A stretch of DNA of 64,000 bases, taken from Halieaceae bacterium UBA5044. Its GTDB lineage: Bacteria > Pseudomonadota > Gammaproteobacteria > Pseudomonadales > Halieaceae. This document shows, in pieces, positions 1-8,128 of this stretch. Both the position numbers and the translations under genes were made by a program. Under the pieces are notes generated by a model that was not told the DNA's origin, ran no database searches, and saw only the letters and a list, made by a program, of their open reading frames with translations. The stretch's first letter is position 1; each line of letters opens with the position of its first letter. The DNA is taken from assembly GCA_002416125.1 (NCBI GenBank), contig DIBU01000023.1, positions 62,001 to 126,000 on the forward strand, written 5' to 3'.

Positions 1-240
1 CAATGCAGGGATCCCGCAGGTGCCGCCTCCGGTGGGCGCCGATCGCAGGTGCTGGAGCTGGCACGTGCGGGTATGGCGCTCGGGCTGGCGGGACTGTTTC
101 TGGAAGCGCACCCGGACCCGGCACGGGCGCTGTGCGACGGTCCCAGTGCGCTGGCACTGCACCAGCTGGAACCCTTTCTCGAGCAGGTCAAGGCCGTGGA
201 CAAGCTGGTCAAGCATCTGCCGAACCTCATTATCGATTGA
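1..240 (+). CDS. kdsA: KDO-8-phosphate synthase, C-terminal fragment
   Basis: C-terminal 79 codons (stop TGA 238-240) of 3-deoxy-D-manno-octulosonate 8-phosphate synthase, which condenses phosphoenolpyruvate with arabinose 5-phosphate for LPS core synthesis in the cytosol. The frame is open to the window edge and shows the family's QCRDP and SGGRR motifs (fragment residues 1-15), then LFLEAHPDP and CDGPSAL from the end of the barrel. It stops 24 bases before eno, and kdsA-eno-ftsB-ispD is a common gammaproteobacterial order. Most of the gene lies upstream of the window. Confidence 0.93.
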   Translation, partial: QCRDPAGAASGGRRSQVLELARAGMALGLAGLFLEAHPDPARALCDGPSALALHQLEPFLEQVKAVDKLVKHLPNLIID

Positions 241-264
241 ACTTTGCCTTTTGGAGTTGACGCA

Positions 265-1560
265 ATGAGCAAGATTGCCAATGTACAGGCCTTTGAGGTC
301 ATGGATTCCCGGGGCAACCCGACGGTCATGGCCGAGGTCACCCTGGACAGCGGTGAGGTCGGGTCTGCCTGTGCACCGTCCGGCGCATCCACCGGCTCGC
401 GCGAGGCGCTTGAGCTGCGCGATGGCGACAAGCAGCGCTACCTGGGGAAGGGCGTGCTGACCGCAGTGGGTCACGTCAACAGTGACATCCGCGCACTGCT
501 GCTGGGCATGGACCCCGGTCGCCAGCGCGATATCGACGCCGCGATGATCGATGCCGATGGCACCGAGAACAAGGCCCGCTTCGGTGCCAATGCGATTCTT
601 GCCGTTTCACTGGCCACGGCCAAGGCGGCGGCGCAGGCGCGCAAGCTGCCACTCTACCAGCATATCGCAGAGCTCAACGGTACCGAGCGTTTGAGCATGC
701 CGGTGCCAATGATGAATATCCTCAATGGGGGAGAGCACGCAGACAACAACGTCGACATCCAGGAGTTCATGGTGCAACCGGTCGCGGCCCCGAGCTTCGC
801 CGAGGCCCTGCGCGCCGGCGCCGAGATATTCCACGCGCTGAAGAAAGTGCTGTCCGAGCGCGGGCTGAGTACGGCGGTGGGTGACGAGGGTGGCTTTGCC
901 CCCAATCTGCCATCCAATGAAGCGGCGCTGGACGTGATTGCGGAAGCGGTCGCTAACGCGGGTTACCGGCTTGGCAGCGATATCACCCTGGCACTGGACT
1001 GTGCCGCATCGGAGTTTTACCGCGACGGCGTGTACGATCTCGCCGGCGAGGGCAAGCGCTTCAGCAGTGCAGAGTTTACGGATTACCTCGCCGACCTTGC
1101 GGCCGCGCACCCCATCGTCTCTATAGAGGACGGTCTCGACGAGTCTGACTGGGATGGCTGGAAGATGCTGACCGACAAGATTGGCGATCGTGTGCAGCTG
1201 GTGGGCGATGATTTGTTCGTGACCAATACGCGCATTCTGAAGCGTGGTATCGACACCGGTGTGGCCAATTCCATCCTGATCAAGTTCAACCAGATCGGCA
1301 GCCTGTCGGAAACTTTGGATGCGATTGCGATGGCACGCAAGGCCGGCTACACCGCCGTAATCTCCCACCGCTCCGGGGAAACCGAGGATACGACCATTGC
1401 CGATCTGGCTGTTGCCACTGCGGCGGGGCAGATCAAAACGGGCTCCCTGTGTCGCTCGGACCGCGTCGCCAAGTACAACCGTTTGTTGCGCATCGAGGCG
1501 GAGCTGGGTGGCCGCGCCGCCTACCGCGGTCTTGCCGAAATCGCCGGCCGGCGCGGGTAA
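265..1560 (+). CDS. eno: Enolase
   Basis: Phosphopyruvate hydratase (431 aa): interconverts 2-phosphoglycerate and phosphoenolpyruvate in glycolysis; family members also sit in the RNA degradosome. Visible hallmarks are the flexible SGASTG loop (about residues 42-47), GDEGGFAP with the catalytic Glu (about 209), Mg2+ ligands in LALDCAASEF, SIEDGLDE and LVGDDLF (about 246, 290 and 317), and the signature ILIKFNQIGSLSET with the catalytic Lys (about 342). Length matches the family. The start ATG 265 is preceded by TTGGAG; an in-frame start at 244 lacks support because the family begins MSKI. ftsB follows after one base. Confidence 0.98.
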   Translation: MSKIANVQAFEVMDSRGNPTVMAEVTLDSGEVGSACAPSGASTGSREALELRDGDKQRYLGKGVLTAVGHVNSDIRALLLGMDPGRQRDIDAAMIDADGTENKARFGANAILAVSLATAKAAAQARKLPLYQHIAELNGTERLSMPVPMMNILNGGEHADNNVDIQEFMVQPVAAPSFAEALRAGAEIFHALKKVLSERGLSTAVGDEGGFAPNLPSNEAALDVIAEAVANAGYRLGSDITLALDCAASEFYRDGVYDLAGEGKRFSSAEFTDYLADLAAAHPIVSIEDGLDESDWDGWKMLTDKIGDRVQLVGDDLFVTNTRILKRGIDTGVANSILIKFNQIGSLSETLDAIAMARKAGYTAVISHRSGETEDTTIADLAVATAAGQIKTGSLCRSDRVAKYNRLLRIEAELGGRAAYRGLAEIAGRRG

Positions 1561-1561
1561 A

Positions 1562-1885
1562 ATGAAGTACCTGCTGGCCGGTATGGTGTTGTTGCTGGTC
1601 GCGCTGCAGTACAGATTGTGGTTCGCCGAGGGCAGCCTTGCCGAGCGGCACCGTCTGCAGCAGCAGGTACAGCGCGAAGAGGCCGTCAACAGCGAGCTGC
1701 GCGCGCGCAACGCCGTACTCGAGCGCGAGGTACTGGATCTGCAATCGGGTAATGATGGCCTGGAACAGCGCGCTCGCGAGCAGCTGGGGCTGGTCCGTGA
1801 AGGCGAAGTGTTCTACCAGGTCGTTCCTGAGGCGGTAAAGGCGCAGGCTCCGGCGCAGCCGCCGCGCGTCGAGCCGGTGGAGTGA
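1562..1885 (+). CDS. ftsB: Cell division protein FtsB
   Basis: Bitopic division protein (107 aa) that forms the FtsQ-FtsB-FtsL complex activating septal peptidoglycan synthesis. The sequence shows a short N-terminus, one membrane helix (about residues 3-18), then a charged leucine-heptad coiled coil (about 25-72) rich in Glu, Arg and Gln, and an Ala/Pro-rich periplasmic tail. This is the standard FtsB/DivIC layout. It begins one base after eno and its stop overlaps the GTG start of ispD, the classical eno-ftsB-ispD order. The assignment rests on topology and position as much as on sequence, because FtsB evolves fast. Confidence 0.9.
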   Translation: MKYLLAGMVLLLVALQYRLWFAEGSLAERHRLQQQVQREEAVNSELRARNAVLEREVLDLQSGNDGLEQRAREQLGLVREGEVFYQVVPEAVKAQAPAQPPRVEPVE

Positions 1886-2592
1886 GCAACGTGGCTCGTT
1901 GTTGGGGGGTCATTCCCGCGGCGGGAAGCGGCTCGCGCATGGGCCTTTCCGAACCCAAGCAGCATCGGTTGCTGGGTGGCAAGACCCTTCTGGAACACAG
2001 CCTTGATGCGCTCTTACGGCTCCCGGGCATGCGGGGTGTTGTCATCGCCCTTGCGGCTGATGACGCCAGGACGTCGGACTTTCGCGACACGCATGGGCGC
2101 GTGCACGTCGTAGCGGGCGGTGCGCAGCGCGCCGATTCCGTGCTGGCCGCGTTGCACTTTTTGCAAAAAATTGCATATGAAGATGACTGGGTGCTGGTGC
2201 ACGATGCAGCGCGCCCCTGCCTGGCCCCGGCAGACGGGGAGAGGCTGGTGTCAGAGGTGCTGGCGCACGGCGACGGCGGCCTCCTGGCTGAACCACTGGT
2301 TGACACGCTGAAGCGCGTGGGTGCCGATGGCCTGGTGCAGGCCACTATCGATCGCCGTGGCCTCTGGCGTGCCCAGACCCCCCAGATGTTCCCGCTGCTG
2401 CCACTGCAGCAGGCCCTGTCGTCGGCCCTGGCGGCCGGCGTTGCTGTCACCGATGAAGCCTCCGCCATGGAGTGGGGTGGGCACCGGGTTCGGGTGGTGC
2501 CCGGGTCGCCACGCAACTTCAAGGTGACGGTCCCCGGCGATCTTGAACTGGCGGCTTTTTACCTGGGTATCGCCGACGGAGGGCAGGAGTGA
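1882..2592 (+). CDS. ispD: 2-C-methyl-D-erythritol 4-phosphate cytidylyltransferase
   Basis: Third enzyme of the MEP isoprenoid pathway: couples CTP to methylerythritol phosphate, releasing pyrophosphate (236 aa). The N-terminal nucleotide-binding loop PAAGSGSRMG (residues 12-21) is followed by Lys26 in EPKQ; VHDAARPC (about 106-113) and the RAQTPQMF segment are also typical. The GTG start at 1882 overlaps the ftsB stop by four bases; a second GTG at 1891 is less likely. The 3' end overlaps or abuts ispF, so the two MEP genes are translationally coupled. The window also encodes HMG-CoA reductase of the other isoprenoid pathway. Confidence 0.97.
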   Translation: MSNVARCWGVIPAAGSGSRMGLSEPKQHRLLGGKTLLEHSLDALLRLPGMRGVVIALAADDARTSDFRDTHGRVHVVAGGAQRADSVLAALHFLQKIAYEDDWVLVHDAARPCLAPADGERLVSEVLAHGDGGLLAEPLVDTLKRVGADGLVQATIDRRGLWRAQTPQMFPLLPLQQALSSALAAGVAVTDEASAMEWGGHRVRVVPGSPRNFKVTVPGDLELAAFYLGIADGGQE

Positions 2593-2597
2593 GCGCA

Positions 2598-3080
2598 ATG
2601 CGAATCGGACACGGCTTTGATGTGCATCGTTTCGGCCCCGGCAGCGCTGTGGTGCTGGGGGGTGTCAGCATCCCCCATACCCGGGGCCTGGTGGCGCACT
2701 CGGACGGCGACGTACTGATTCACGCACTCTGTGATGCCTTGCTCGGTGCGGTGGGCGCTGGAGACATCGGTCGGCACTTCCCTGACAGCGACCCCGCCTT
2801 TGCCGCAATCGACAGCCGTATCTTGCTGCGCCGCGTGGTCGAGCAGGTGTTTGCCCTGGGTTGGCAACTGGTCAACGCAGACACCACGCTGGTCGCGGAA
2901 GCGCCGCGCATGGCGGCCCACATTCCCGCGATGCAGGCTAACCTGGCCGCCGACCTGCGCGTGGCTGTGGGGCAGGTCAACGTCAAGGCCACCACGACCG
3001 AGAAACTGGGCTTTACCGGCCGTGGCGAAGGGATAGCCGCGCACGCGGTGGTGCTGCTGCAGGGTATTGCTGACGCATGA
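2598..3080 (+). CDS. ispF: 2-C-methyl-D-erythritol 2,4-cyclodiphosphate synthase
   Basis: Fifth MEP-pathway enzyme (160 aa, trimeric zinc enzyme) that cyclises CDP-methylerythritol 2-phosphate with loss of CMP. Asp8 and His10 of GHGFDVHRF and the His of LVAHSDGDVL are the zinc ligands; DIGRHFPDSDP and KATTTEKLGFTGRGEGIAAHA near the end are family signatures. ATG 2598 was chosen over GTG 2589 because MRIGHGFDVH is the usual N-terminus and GGAG (2586-2589) is correctly spaced before it. The stop overlaps the truD start (ATGA, 3077-3080). Confidence 0.97.
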   Translation: MRIGHGFDVHRFGPGSAVVLGGVSIPHTRGLVAHSDGDVLIHALCDALLGAVGAGDIGRHFPDSDPAFAAIDSRILLRRVVEQVFALGWQLVNADTTLVAEAPRMAAHIPAMQANLAADLRVAVGQVNVKATTTEKLGFTGRGEGIAAHAVVLLQGIADA

Positions 3081-4132
3081 ATCCCGAACTCAGTCGCGTT
3101 GGGCCCATCGCTGACGCGACGGCGATCATACGCAGTGTGCCCGAGGACTTCCGGGTGTCCGAGCAGCTGGGCTTCGTCCCTGACGGGCAGGGCGAGCACG
3201 TGTTCCTCTATATCGAGAAACGGGGACTGAATACCGCGGACCTGGTGCAGCGCGTGTCATTGCTGGCTGGAATCCATCCGCGAGATATTGGCTTCAGTGG
3301 CTTGAAAGACCGCAATGCGGTTACCCGCCAGTGGCTCAGCGTGCGCATGGCCGGCAAGCCGGAGCCCGATTGGCAGCGCCTGCAGGTGAATGACGAGGTC
3401 ACTGTACTGGAGTGCCAGCGTCATTCGCGCAAGCTCAAGCGCGGCGTGCATCGGAGCAACGGGTTTGCACTGCGCCTGCGTGATGTGCAGGGGGATACGG
3501 AGGTGGTGGTGTCAGCGCTGGAGCGTATTCGCGACCGTGGCGTCCCCAACTACTTTGGCGAGCAGCGTTTCGGGCGTGACGGCGGTACGCTGTTACAGGC
3601 CCAGGCGTGGATGCTGCGTGGTGCGCGCAAGCTGAGCCACAGCAAGCGTAGCCTGTTTCTGTCGGCGTTGCGCAGCGACCTGTTCAACCGGCTGCTGGCG
3701 CAGCGGGTACAAGACGGCACCTGGGACCGCCTGCAGCTGGGCGACGTCTGCCAGCTGCAGGGCAGTCGCAGCCTGTTCCCCTGTACCGAACTGGATGCCG
3801 CATTGCAGCAGCGCGCCGCGGCGGGCGATGTCCATCCCGGCCTGCCGCTCTGGGGCGGCGGCGAGAGCCTGCAGAGCCCCGCGCTGGTCGCGGCGCAGAA
3901 GGCCCTGCTGGCGCCCCAGGCAGCTGTCTGCGAGTTTCTGGAGCAGGCGGGTTTGAGCGTGGCATATCGCCCTGCACGACTGATGCCGGATGACTTTTCG
4001 TGGCGCTTTTGTGATGATGGGTCGTTGCTGCTGACGTTTCATTTACCGCCGGGCAGCTATGCGACCGCCTTGCTGGCGGAAACACTGAATTACAGGGAAG
4101 GGCACAGGGAGCGTGAGGGGCGCAGTGAATAA
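3077..4132 (+). CDS. truD: tRNA pseudouridine(13) synthase
   Basis: TruD-family pseudouridine synthase (351 aa) that isomerises U13 in tRNA-Glu. The catalytic Asp is Asp78 in the GLKDRNAVTRQ motif; the N-terminal PEDFRVSEQLGF segment and PNYFGEQRFG (about residues 154-163) are TruD landmarks, the latter at the start of the insertion domain. Length is normal. The start ATGA overlaps the ispF stop and its 3' end overlaps the upstream candidate starts of pcm. In many relatives surE follows truD; here pcm follows directly. Confidence 0.96.
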   Translation: MNPELSRVGPIADATAIIRSVPEDFRVSEQLGFVPDGQGEHVFLYIEKRGLNTADLVQRVSLLAGIHPRDIGFSGLKDRNAVTRQWLSVRMAGKPEPDWQRLQVNDEVTVLECQRHSRKLKRGVHRSNGFALRLRDVQGDTEVVVSALERIRDRGVPNYFGEQRFGRDGGTLLQAQAWMLRGARKLSHSKRSLFLSALRSDLFNRLLAQRVQDGTWDRLQLGDVCQLQGSRSLFPCTELDAALQQRAAAGDVHPGLPLWGGGESLQSPALVAAQKALLAPQAAVCEFLEQAGLSVAYRPARLMPDDFSWRFCDDGSLLLTFHLPPGSYATALLAETLNYREGHREREGRSE

Positions 4133-4157
4133 GGTCGATCTCAAGGGCATCGGGATG

Positions 4158-4787
4158 ACTTCGCAGCGCACGCGTGAGCGTCTTGTGCGACGTCTTGCCG
4201 AGCAGGGTATCCAGGATGAGCGCGTGCTCGATGTCATGCGCCGCACGCCCCGGCACCTGTTTCTCGACGAGGCGATGGCGCACCGCGCGTATGAGGACAC
4301 GGCCCTGCCGATCGGGTTCCAGCAAACACTCTCCCAGCCCTACATCGTGGCCCGCATGACCGAACTGCTGTTGGAACAGGGTCCCCGCAGTCGCGTGCTG
4401 GAAATTGGCACGGGGTCGGGATACCAGACCGCGGTACTGGCCCAGTTGGTCGATGAGGTGTGGAGTGTGGAGCGCATCAAGCCGCTGCTGGACAAGGCGC
4501 GCGCCCGACTGCGCCAGCTGAAGCTGCGCAACGTGCGCTTCAGTCACGCTGATGGTGGCCTGGGCTGGGAGGAGGCTGCACCGTTTGACGGCATTCTCAG
4601 TACCGCGGCCCCGGAAAGCATCCCCGAGGACCTCCTCCTGCAACTGGCGCCCGGCGGTTGTCTGGTCATCCCGGTGGGGGCATCGCTGCAGAACCTGCAG
4701 GTGATCACCCGGACCAGTGAGGGCTATGAGACACGCTTGGTAGAAGCGGTGCGCTTTGTGCCTCTGCGTTCGGGTACGGTGAAATGA
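4158..4787 (+). CDS. pcm: Protein-L-isoaspartate O-methyltransferase
   Basis: SAM-dependent repair enzyme (209 aa from ATG 4158) that methylates L-isoaspartyl residues in aged proteins. The SAM motif I VLEIGTGSGYQTAVLA (about residues 81-96), the preceding LPIGFQQTLSQPYIVARM segment and the C-terminal VEAVRFVPL are diagnostic. Starts at GTG 4113 or GTG 4125 would lengthen it by 15 or 11 residues and overlap truD; 4158 is preferred because MTSQRTRERL resembles the N-terminus known in Pseudomonas, but 4125 has a purine-rich site upstream. DUF368 follows after four bases. Confidence 0.95.
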   Translation, partial: TSQRTRERLVRRLAEQGIQDERVLDVMRRTPRHLFLDEAMAHRAYEDTALPIGFQQTLSQPYIVARMTELLLEQGPRSRVLEIGTGSGYQTAVLAQLVDEVWSVERIKPLLDKARARLRQLKLRNVRFSHADGGLGWEEAAPFDGILSTAAPESIPEDLLLQLAPGGCLVIPVGASLQNLQVITRTSEGYETRLVEAVRFVPLRSGTVK

Positions 4788-4791
4788 GGCC

Positions 4792-5694
4792 ATGACGCCA
4801 CTGGGTGTGTTTCTTCGCGGAGTCCTGATGGGCGCGGCGGATATTGTGCCCGGGGTGTCGGGCGGCACCATGGCCTTCATCACCGGCATCTACGATCGCC
4901 TGCTGGCGAGTATTCGCGCCTTTGACCTGCCGCTCCTGCGCCTGCTGTATCGCGGCGACCTGCGGCGCGCCTGGGAGCATGTTGACGGCGCGTTCCTGCT
5001 CACGCTGGTCGCGGGCATAGCCACCAGCATCCTGTCCCTGGCCCGGGTTATCGCCTGGCTGCTGGAGGCCTATCCTGTGCCGCTCTGGGCGTTTTTCTTC
5101 GGCCTCATACTGGCCTCGGCACTGGTGCTGCTGCGTCAGGTACCGCATTGGAGCCCGGCCCGCGTGTTGTGCCTGATCATTGGGCTCGGCGTGGCGGCGG
5201 CGATCGCGCTGAGCCCTGTGGTGGCGCTGCCTCCGGGACTCCCCGCGGTGTTCATCGCCGGGTTTATCGCCATCTGCGCGATGATACTCCCGGGCATCTC
5301 CGGCAGTTTCATTCTCATCCTCCTGGGTATGTACGCAACGGTCCTGCAGGCGGTGAAGAACCTTGAGCTGGCCGTCATGCTGGTGTTTGCCCTGGGTGCC
5401 GGGCTGGGCCTGATGTGCTTTTCCCGGGTGCTGCACTGGCTGCTGCGCCGCTACCACGCGGCGACCATGGCGCTGTTGACCGGTTTCCTGTTCGGGTCAC
5501 TGCTCGTGGTCTGGCCCTGGAAGCACCCCCTGGATTGGGTGCTCGGTAGCGATGGTGTGCCGCGGCCAGCACAGCAGGTGCCGGTATTACCCTGGCAGTT
5601 TGCCAGTGAGCCCTGGCTGCTGACCTGCCTGATTCTGATGGTGTTTGGCTTTACCCTGGTGTGGGTGATTGAGAGGCGCTGGGGTGGGTCATAG
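4792..5694 (+). CDS. DUF368 membrane protein, candidate undecaprenyl-phosphate translocase (PopT family)
   Basis: Integral membrane protein (300 aa) with about eight hydrophobic helices and the DUF368 hallmarks GAADIVPGVSGGTMAFITGIY (near residues 11-31) and CAMILPGISGSFILILLGMY (about 162-181), two related half-motifs suggesting internal symmetry. DUF368 proteins (PopT) together with DedA-family proteins were shown to recycle undecaprenyl phosphate across the membrane; assigning that role here is by family. The gene begins four bases after pcm and its end overlaps the start of nlpD, tying a lipid-carrier function to an amidase activator. No lipid or ion specificity can be read from the sequence. 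Confidence 0.88.
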   Translation: MTPLGVFLRGVLMGAADIVPGVSGGTMAFITGIYDRLLASIRAFDLPLLRLLYRGDLRRAWEHVDGAFLLTLVAGIATSILSLARVIAWLLEAYPVPLWAFFFGLILASALVLLRQVPHWSPARVLCLIIGLGVAAAIALSPVVALPPGLPAVFIAGFIAICAMILPGISGSFILILLGMYATVLQAVKNLELAVMLVFALGAGLGLMCFSRVLHWLLRRYHAATMALLTGFLFGSLLVVWPWKHPLDWVLGSDGVPRPAQQVPVLPWQFASEPWLLTCLILMVFGFTLVWVIERRWGGS

Positions 5695-6538
5695 GCAACT
5701 GCCCGCGCTGCTGGGATGCCTGGCGCTGTTGCTGTTGGCGGGCTGCGGTAGCGGCGGACGTGCGCCCATCGAAGATCGACAGTCCCCTGCCGCGGTGGGT
5801 GGAGTAGCGTCGGAACGCTACGTTGTGCGGCGGGGAGATACCCTCTACGCAATCGCCTTCCGCTTTGGCATGGATTATCGCAGCGTCGCCGCCGCCAACG
5901 GGATTGCTGCACCCTACACGATCTACCCCGGGCAGAACCTGATTATCCGGCCCGGTCGTGAAGTTGTCGCAAGTCCGCGCAGCTCCCAGCCATCGCCGGC
6001 CAACCCCCGTCCCGTCCCGACCCAGGCCACCGCGCGGCCGGCGACGGTTCCCGGGCCTGTCAGCCCGCCAGTGGCGCCGCCACCGGGTAGCGTAGCGGGT
6101 ACGCCGCGCAGTGAAAATCCGGCTCCTCCACTGGCCGCGGCCAGCACGCCACCGGCACCGCGCCTGACGCCGGTCAGCGCATGGCGCTGGCCCTCCCAGG
6201 GGCCGGTGACACGCCGGTATTCCGCCACGGTGCACAAGGGCATCGATATTGGCGGAAGCCGGGGTGACCCGGTGGTGGCCGTGGCCGCGGGTGACGTCGT
6301 GTACGCGGGTACCGGTATCGTGGGTTTTGGTGAGTTGCTGATTATCAAGCACGACGATGTGTACCTCAGCGCCTACGGACACAACGACCGCTTGCTGGTC
6401 GCTGAAGGTGCACGTGTGGCTGCGGGCCAGCAGATTGCCGAGAAGGGCAGCACCGGCACCGACGTCGTGAAGTTGCACTTCGAGATCCGCAAAGAGGGTA
6501 AACCGATCGACCCCCTGCAACTGTTGCCCAGGCGTTAG
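5684..6538 (+). CDS. nlpD: LysM/M23 lipoprotein NlpD, murein hydrolase activator
   Basis: Outer-membrane lipoprotein (284 aa) that activates the septal amidase AmiC. A signal peptide ends in the lipobox LLAGC with Cys21; a LysM domain follows (about residues 45-88, YVVRRGDTLYAIAFRFG...), then a Pro/Ala-rich linker (about 95-165) and a C-terminal LytM (M23) domain. HKGIDIGG and YGHND are kept, but the HxH zinc motif reads KLHF, so one ligand is missing as in E. coli NlpD; it is expected to activate rather than cleave. GTG 5684 is preferred over TTG 5669 because GAGAGG precedes it; it overlaps the DUF368 stop. rpoS follows. Confidence 0.94.
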   Translation: MGHRQLPALLGCLALLLLAGCGSGGRAPIEDRQSPAAVGGVASERYVVRRGDTLYAIAFRFGMDYRSVAAANGIAAPYTIYPGQNLIIRPGREVVASPRSSQPSPANPRPVPTQATARPATVPGPVSPPVAPPPGSVAGTPRSENPAPPLAAASTPPAPRLTPVSAWRWPSQGPVTRRYSATVHKGIDIGGSRGDPVVAVAAGDVVYAGTGIVGFGELLIIKHDDVYLSAYGHNDRLLVAEGARVAAGQQIAEKGSTGTDVVKLHFEIRKEGKPIDPLQLLPRR

Positions 6539-6634
6539 GTGTCTTGTGGTGTCTTGTAATGAAATGTAAGCATGGGGTAACCTGACCAACCGGCGACAGA
6601 AAGCTCCCTTCCGCGGGTGAGATTGAGGTGTGGC

Positions 6635-7657
6635 ATGGAAGTCGAGATAACAAAAACAGGCCAGAGAGCCGCGACCCACGCAGTGCGCGAAACCGAAGAA
6701 CCGGCCTATGCAGAAAGCGCCGACGCGACTGAACTCGAGGCGCTGGACGCGGACGAGGCGGCGGACGACGACGATGACGAGGCACTCGCCTTCGACCGCG
6801 CCAAGGCCGCGCGTTCCGGCGAAAAGTCGCTGGACGCAACCCAGCTGTATCTCAACGAGATCGGGTTTTCGCCGCTGCTGACCGCCGACGAGGAAAAACA
6901 CTTTGCGCGCCTGGCGTTGAAGGGTGACGAGGCGGCGCGTCGCAGGATGATCGAGAGCAACCTGCGCCTGGTGGTGAAGATTTCCCGCCGTTACCTCAAT
7001 CGAGGCCTCACGCTGCTCGACCTGATTGAAGAGGGCAACCTGGGACTGATTCGGGCCGTGGAAAAGTTTGACCCCGAACGGGGCTTCCGTTTTTCCACCT
7101 ATGCGACCTGGTGGATTCGCCAGACGATTGAGCGCGGTATCATGAACCAGACCCGGACCATTCGTCTGCCTATCCATGTGGTCAAGGAACTCAATGTGTA
7201 CCTGCGCGCCGCGCGGGAACTCACCCAGAAACTTGATCACGAGCCCACCGCGGAGGAAATCGCGGAGATGCTTGATCGCCCTGCCGGCGAAGTCAAACGC
7301 ATGCTGGGTCTGAACGAGCGGGTGACCTCCATTGATGTGCCGATCAGTTCAGACTCTGATCGCGCGATGCTGGAAACCATTGCGGACAGCAACGACAGCG
7401 ACCCCTCGCAGCTGTTGCAGGAGGATGACATTCGCAACAGCATCAGCCAGTGGCTGGATCAGCTCTCCGAGAAGCAGCGTGAAGTGGTTGCACGGCGCTT
7501 CGGCCTGCGCGGGCACGAAAGCAGCACATTGGAAGAGGTAGGGCGGGAGATAGGCCTGACACGTGAACGGGTCAGGCAGATTCAGGTCGAGGCGCTGCGC
7601 CGCTTACGCCAGATCATGGAGACCCAGGGGCTGACCGGCGACGCGATTTTCCGCTGA
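6635..7657 (+). CDS. rpoS: RNA polymerase sigma factor RpoS
   Basis: Stationary-phase/general-stress sigma factor (340 aa). After an acidic N-terminus (about residues 30-50), region 1.2 begins at DATQLYLNEIGFSPLL; region 2 contains the core-binding and -10 helices (NLRLVVKISRRYLNRG..., FSTYATWWIRQTIERG), region 3 follows, and region 4 carries the -35 helix-turn-helix STLEEVGREIGLTRERVRQIQVEALRRLR near the C-terminus. ATG 6635 has GAGG upstream; a GTG at 6617 is less likely. nlpD-rpoS is the standard order, and in E. coli a main rpoS promoter lies inside nlpD; I could not identify one here. It converges on fdxA with four bases between stops. Confidence 0.97.
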   Translation: MEVEITKTGQRAATHAVRETEEPAYAESADATELEALDADEAADDDDDEALAFDRAKAARSGEKSLDATQLYLNEIGFSPLLTADEEKHFARLALKGDEAARRRMIESNLRLVVKISRRYLNRGLTLLDLIEEGNLGLIRAVEKFDPERGFRFSTYATWWIRQTIERGIMNQTRTIRLPIHVVKELNVYLRAARELTQKLDHEPTAEEIAEMLDRPAGEVKRMLGLNERVTSIDVPISSDSDRAMLETIADSNDSDPSQLLQEDDIRNSISQWLDQLSEKQREVVARRFGLRGHESSTLEEVGREIGLTRERVRQIQVEALRRLRQIMETQGLTGDAIFR

Positions 7658-7667
7658 GGCCTCAGCG
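7652..7667. repeat. Perfect 16-bp palindrome across the rpoS/fdxA stop codons
   Basis: CGCTGAGGCCTCAGCG reads identically on both strands and contains the TGA stop of rpoS (7655-7657) and, on the other strand, the TGA stop of fdxA (7662-7664). Neither flank has a T-run, so it is not a typical intrinsic terminator in either direction. It may simply be a compact shared 3' end. Confidence 0.6.
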
Positions 7668-7985
7668 CTCCAGCAGTGCCAGCTTGTTGGGTTTGTTGGC
7701 CCACTCTTCGGCGTCCGGGAGGGCGTCTTTCATCTCCGTGATGTTGGGCCACACGTCGGCAAGCTCGGCATTGAGCTCAAGGAATACCGCCTGGTCTTCC
7801 GGCAGCTCGTCTTCGGAATAGATGGCGTCTACCGGGCATTCGGGCTCGCAGAGTGCGCAATCGATGCACTCGTCGGGGTGAATGACCAGAAAATTCGGCC
7901 CCTCGTAAAAGCAGTCAACTGGACAGACTTCCACGCAGTCTGTGTGTTTGCACTTGATACACTGTTCACCTACAACAAAAGTCAT
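7662..7985 (-). CDS. fdxA: Seven-iron ferredoxin FdxA
   Basis: Small electron-transfer protein (107 aa) of the Azotobacter ferredoxin I type with one [3Fe-4S] and one [4Fe-4S] cluster. Cys9, Cys12, Cys17 and Cys21 lie in CIKCKHTDCVEVCP, and Cys40, Cys43, Cys46 and Cys50 in CIDCALCEPECP; the spacing with an Asp-Cys at the fifth position after CxxC is that of the 7Fe family, as is the C-terminal extension ending in LER. The neighbours match Pseudomonas (rpoS-fdxA-mutS). It is convergent with rpoS and likely transcribed separately from mutS across a 143-base gap. Confidence 0.96.
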   Translation of the reverse strand: MTFVVGEQCIKCKHTDCVEVCPVDCFYEGPNFLVIHPDECIDCALCEPECPVDAIYSEDELPEDQAVFLELNAELADVWPNITEMKDALPDAEEWANKPNKLALLER

Positions 7986-8128
7986 GCCAGTTTTGCCTCA
8001 TTTGCAGGGGCGCCTCTGCCCCGTGGGCGCCCGTTTCGGGTCGGAAGTTTAACCGCTGCGCCCGGAGTTTTAAAGGGTTCGCGCCGGGCTGTTTTCCCGC
8101 GGGCAGGGCGGCCACCAGCGGGCTTGCC

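Noticed and set aside
607..1710. A 367-codon open frame opposite eno and ftsB
   Set aside because: It is wholly inside the complement of eno, whose catalytic motifs are complete.
5651..7240. A 529-codon open frame opposite nlpD and rpoS
   Set aside because: nlpD and rpoS have clear domains on the plus strand; this frame is low-complexity without recognisable features.
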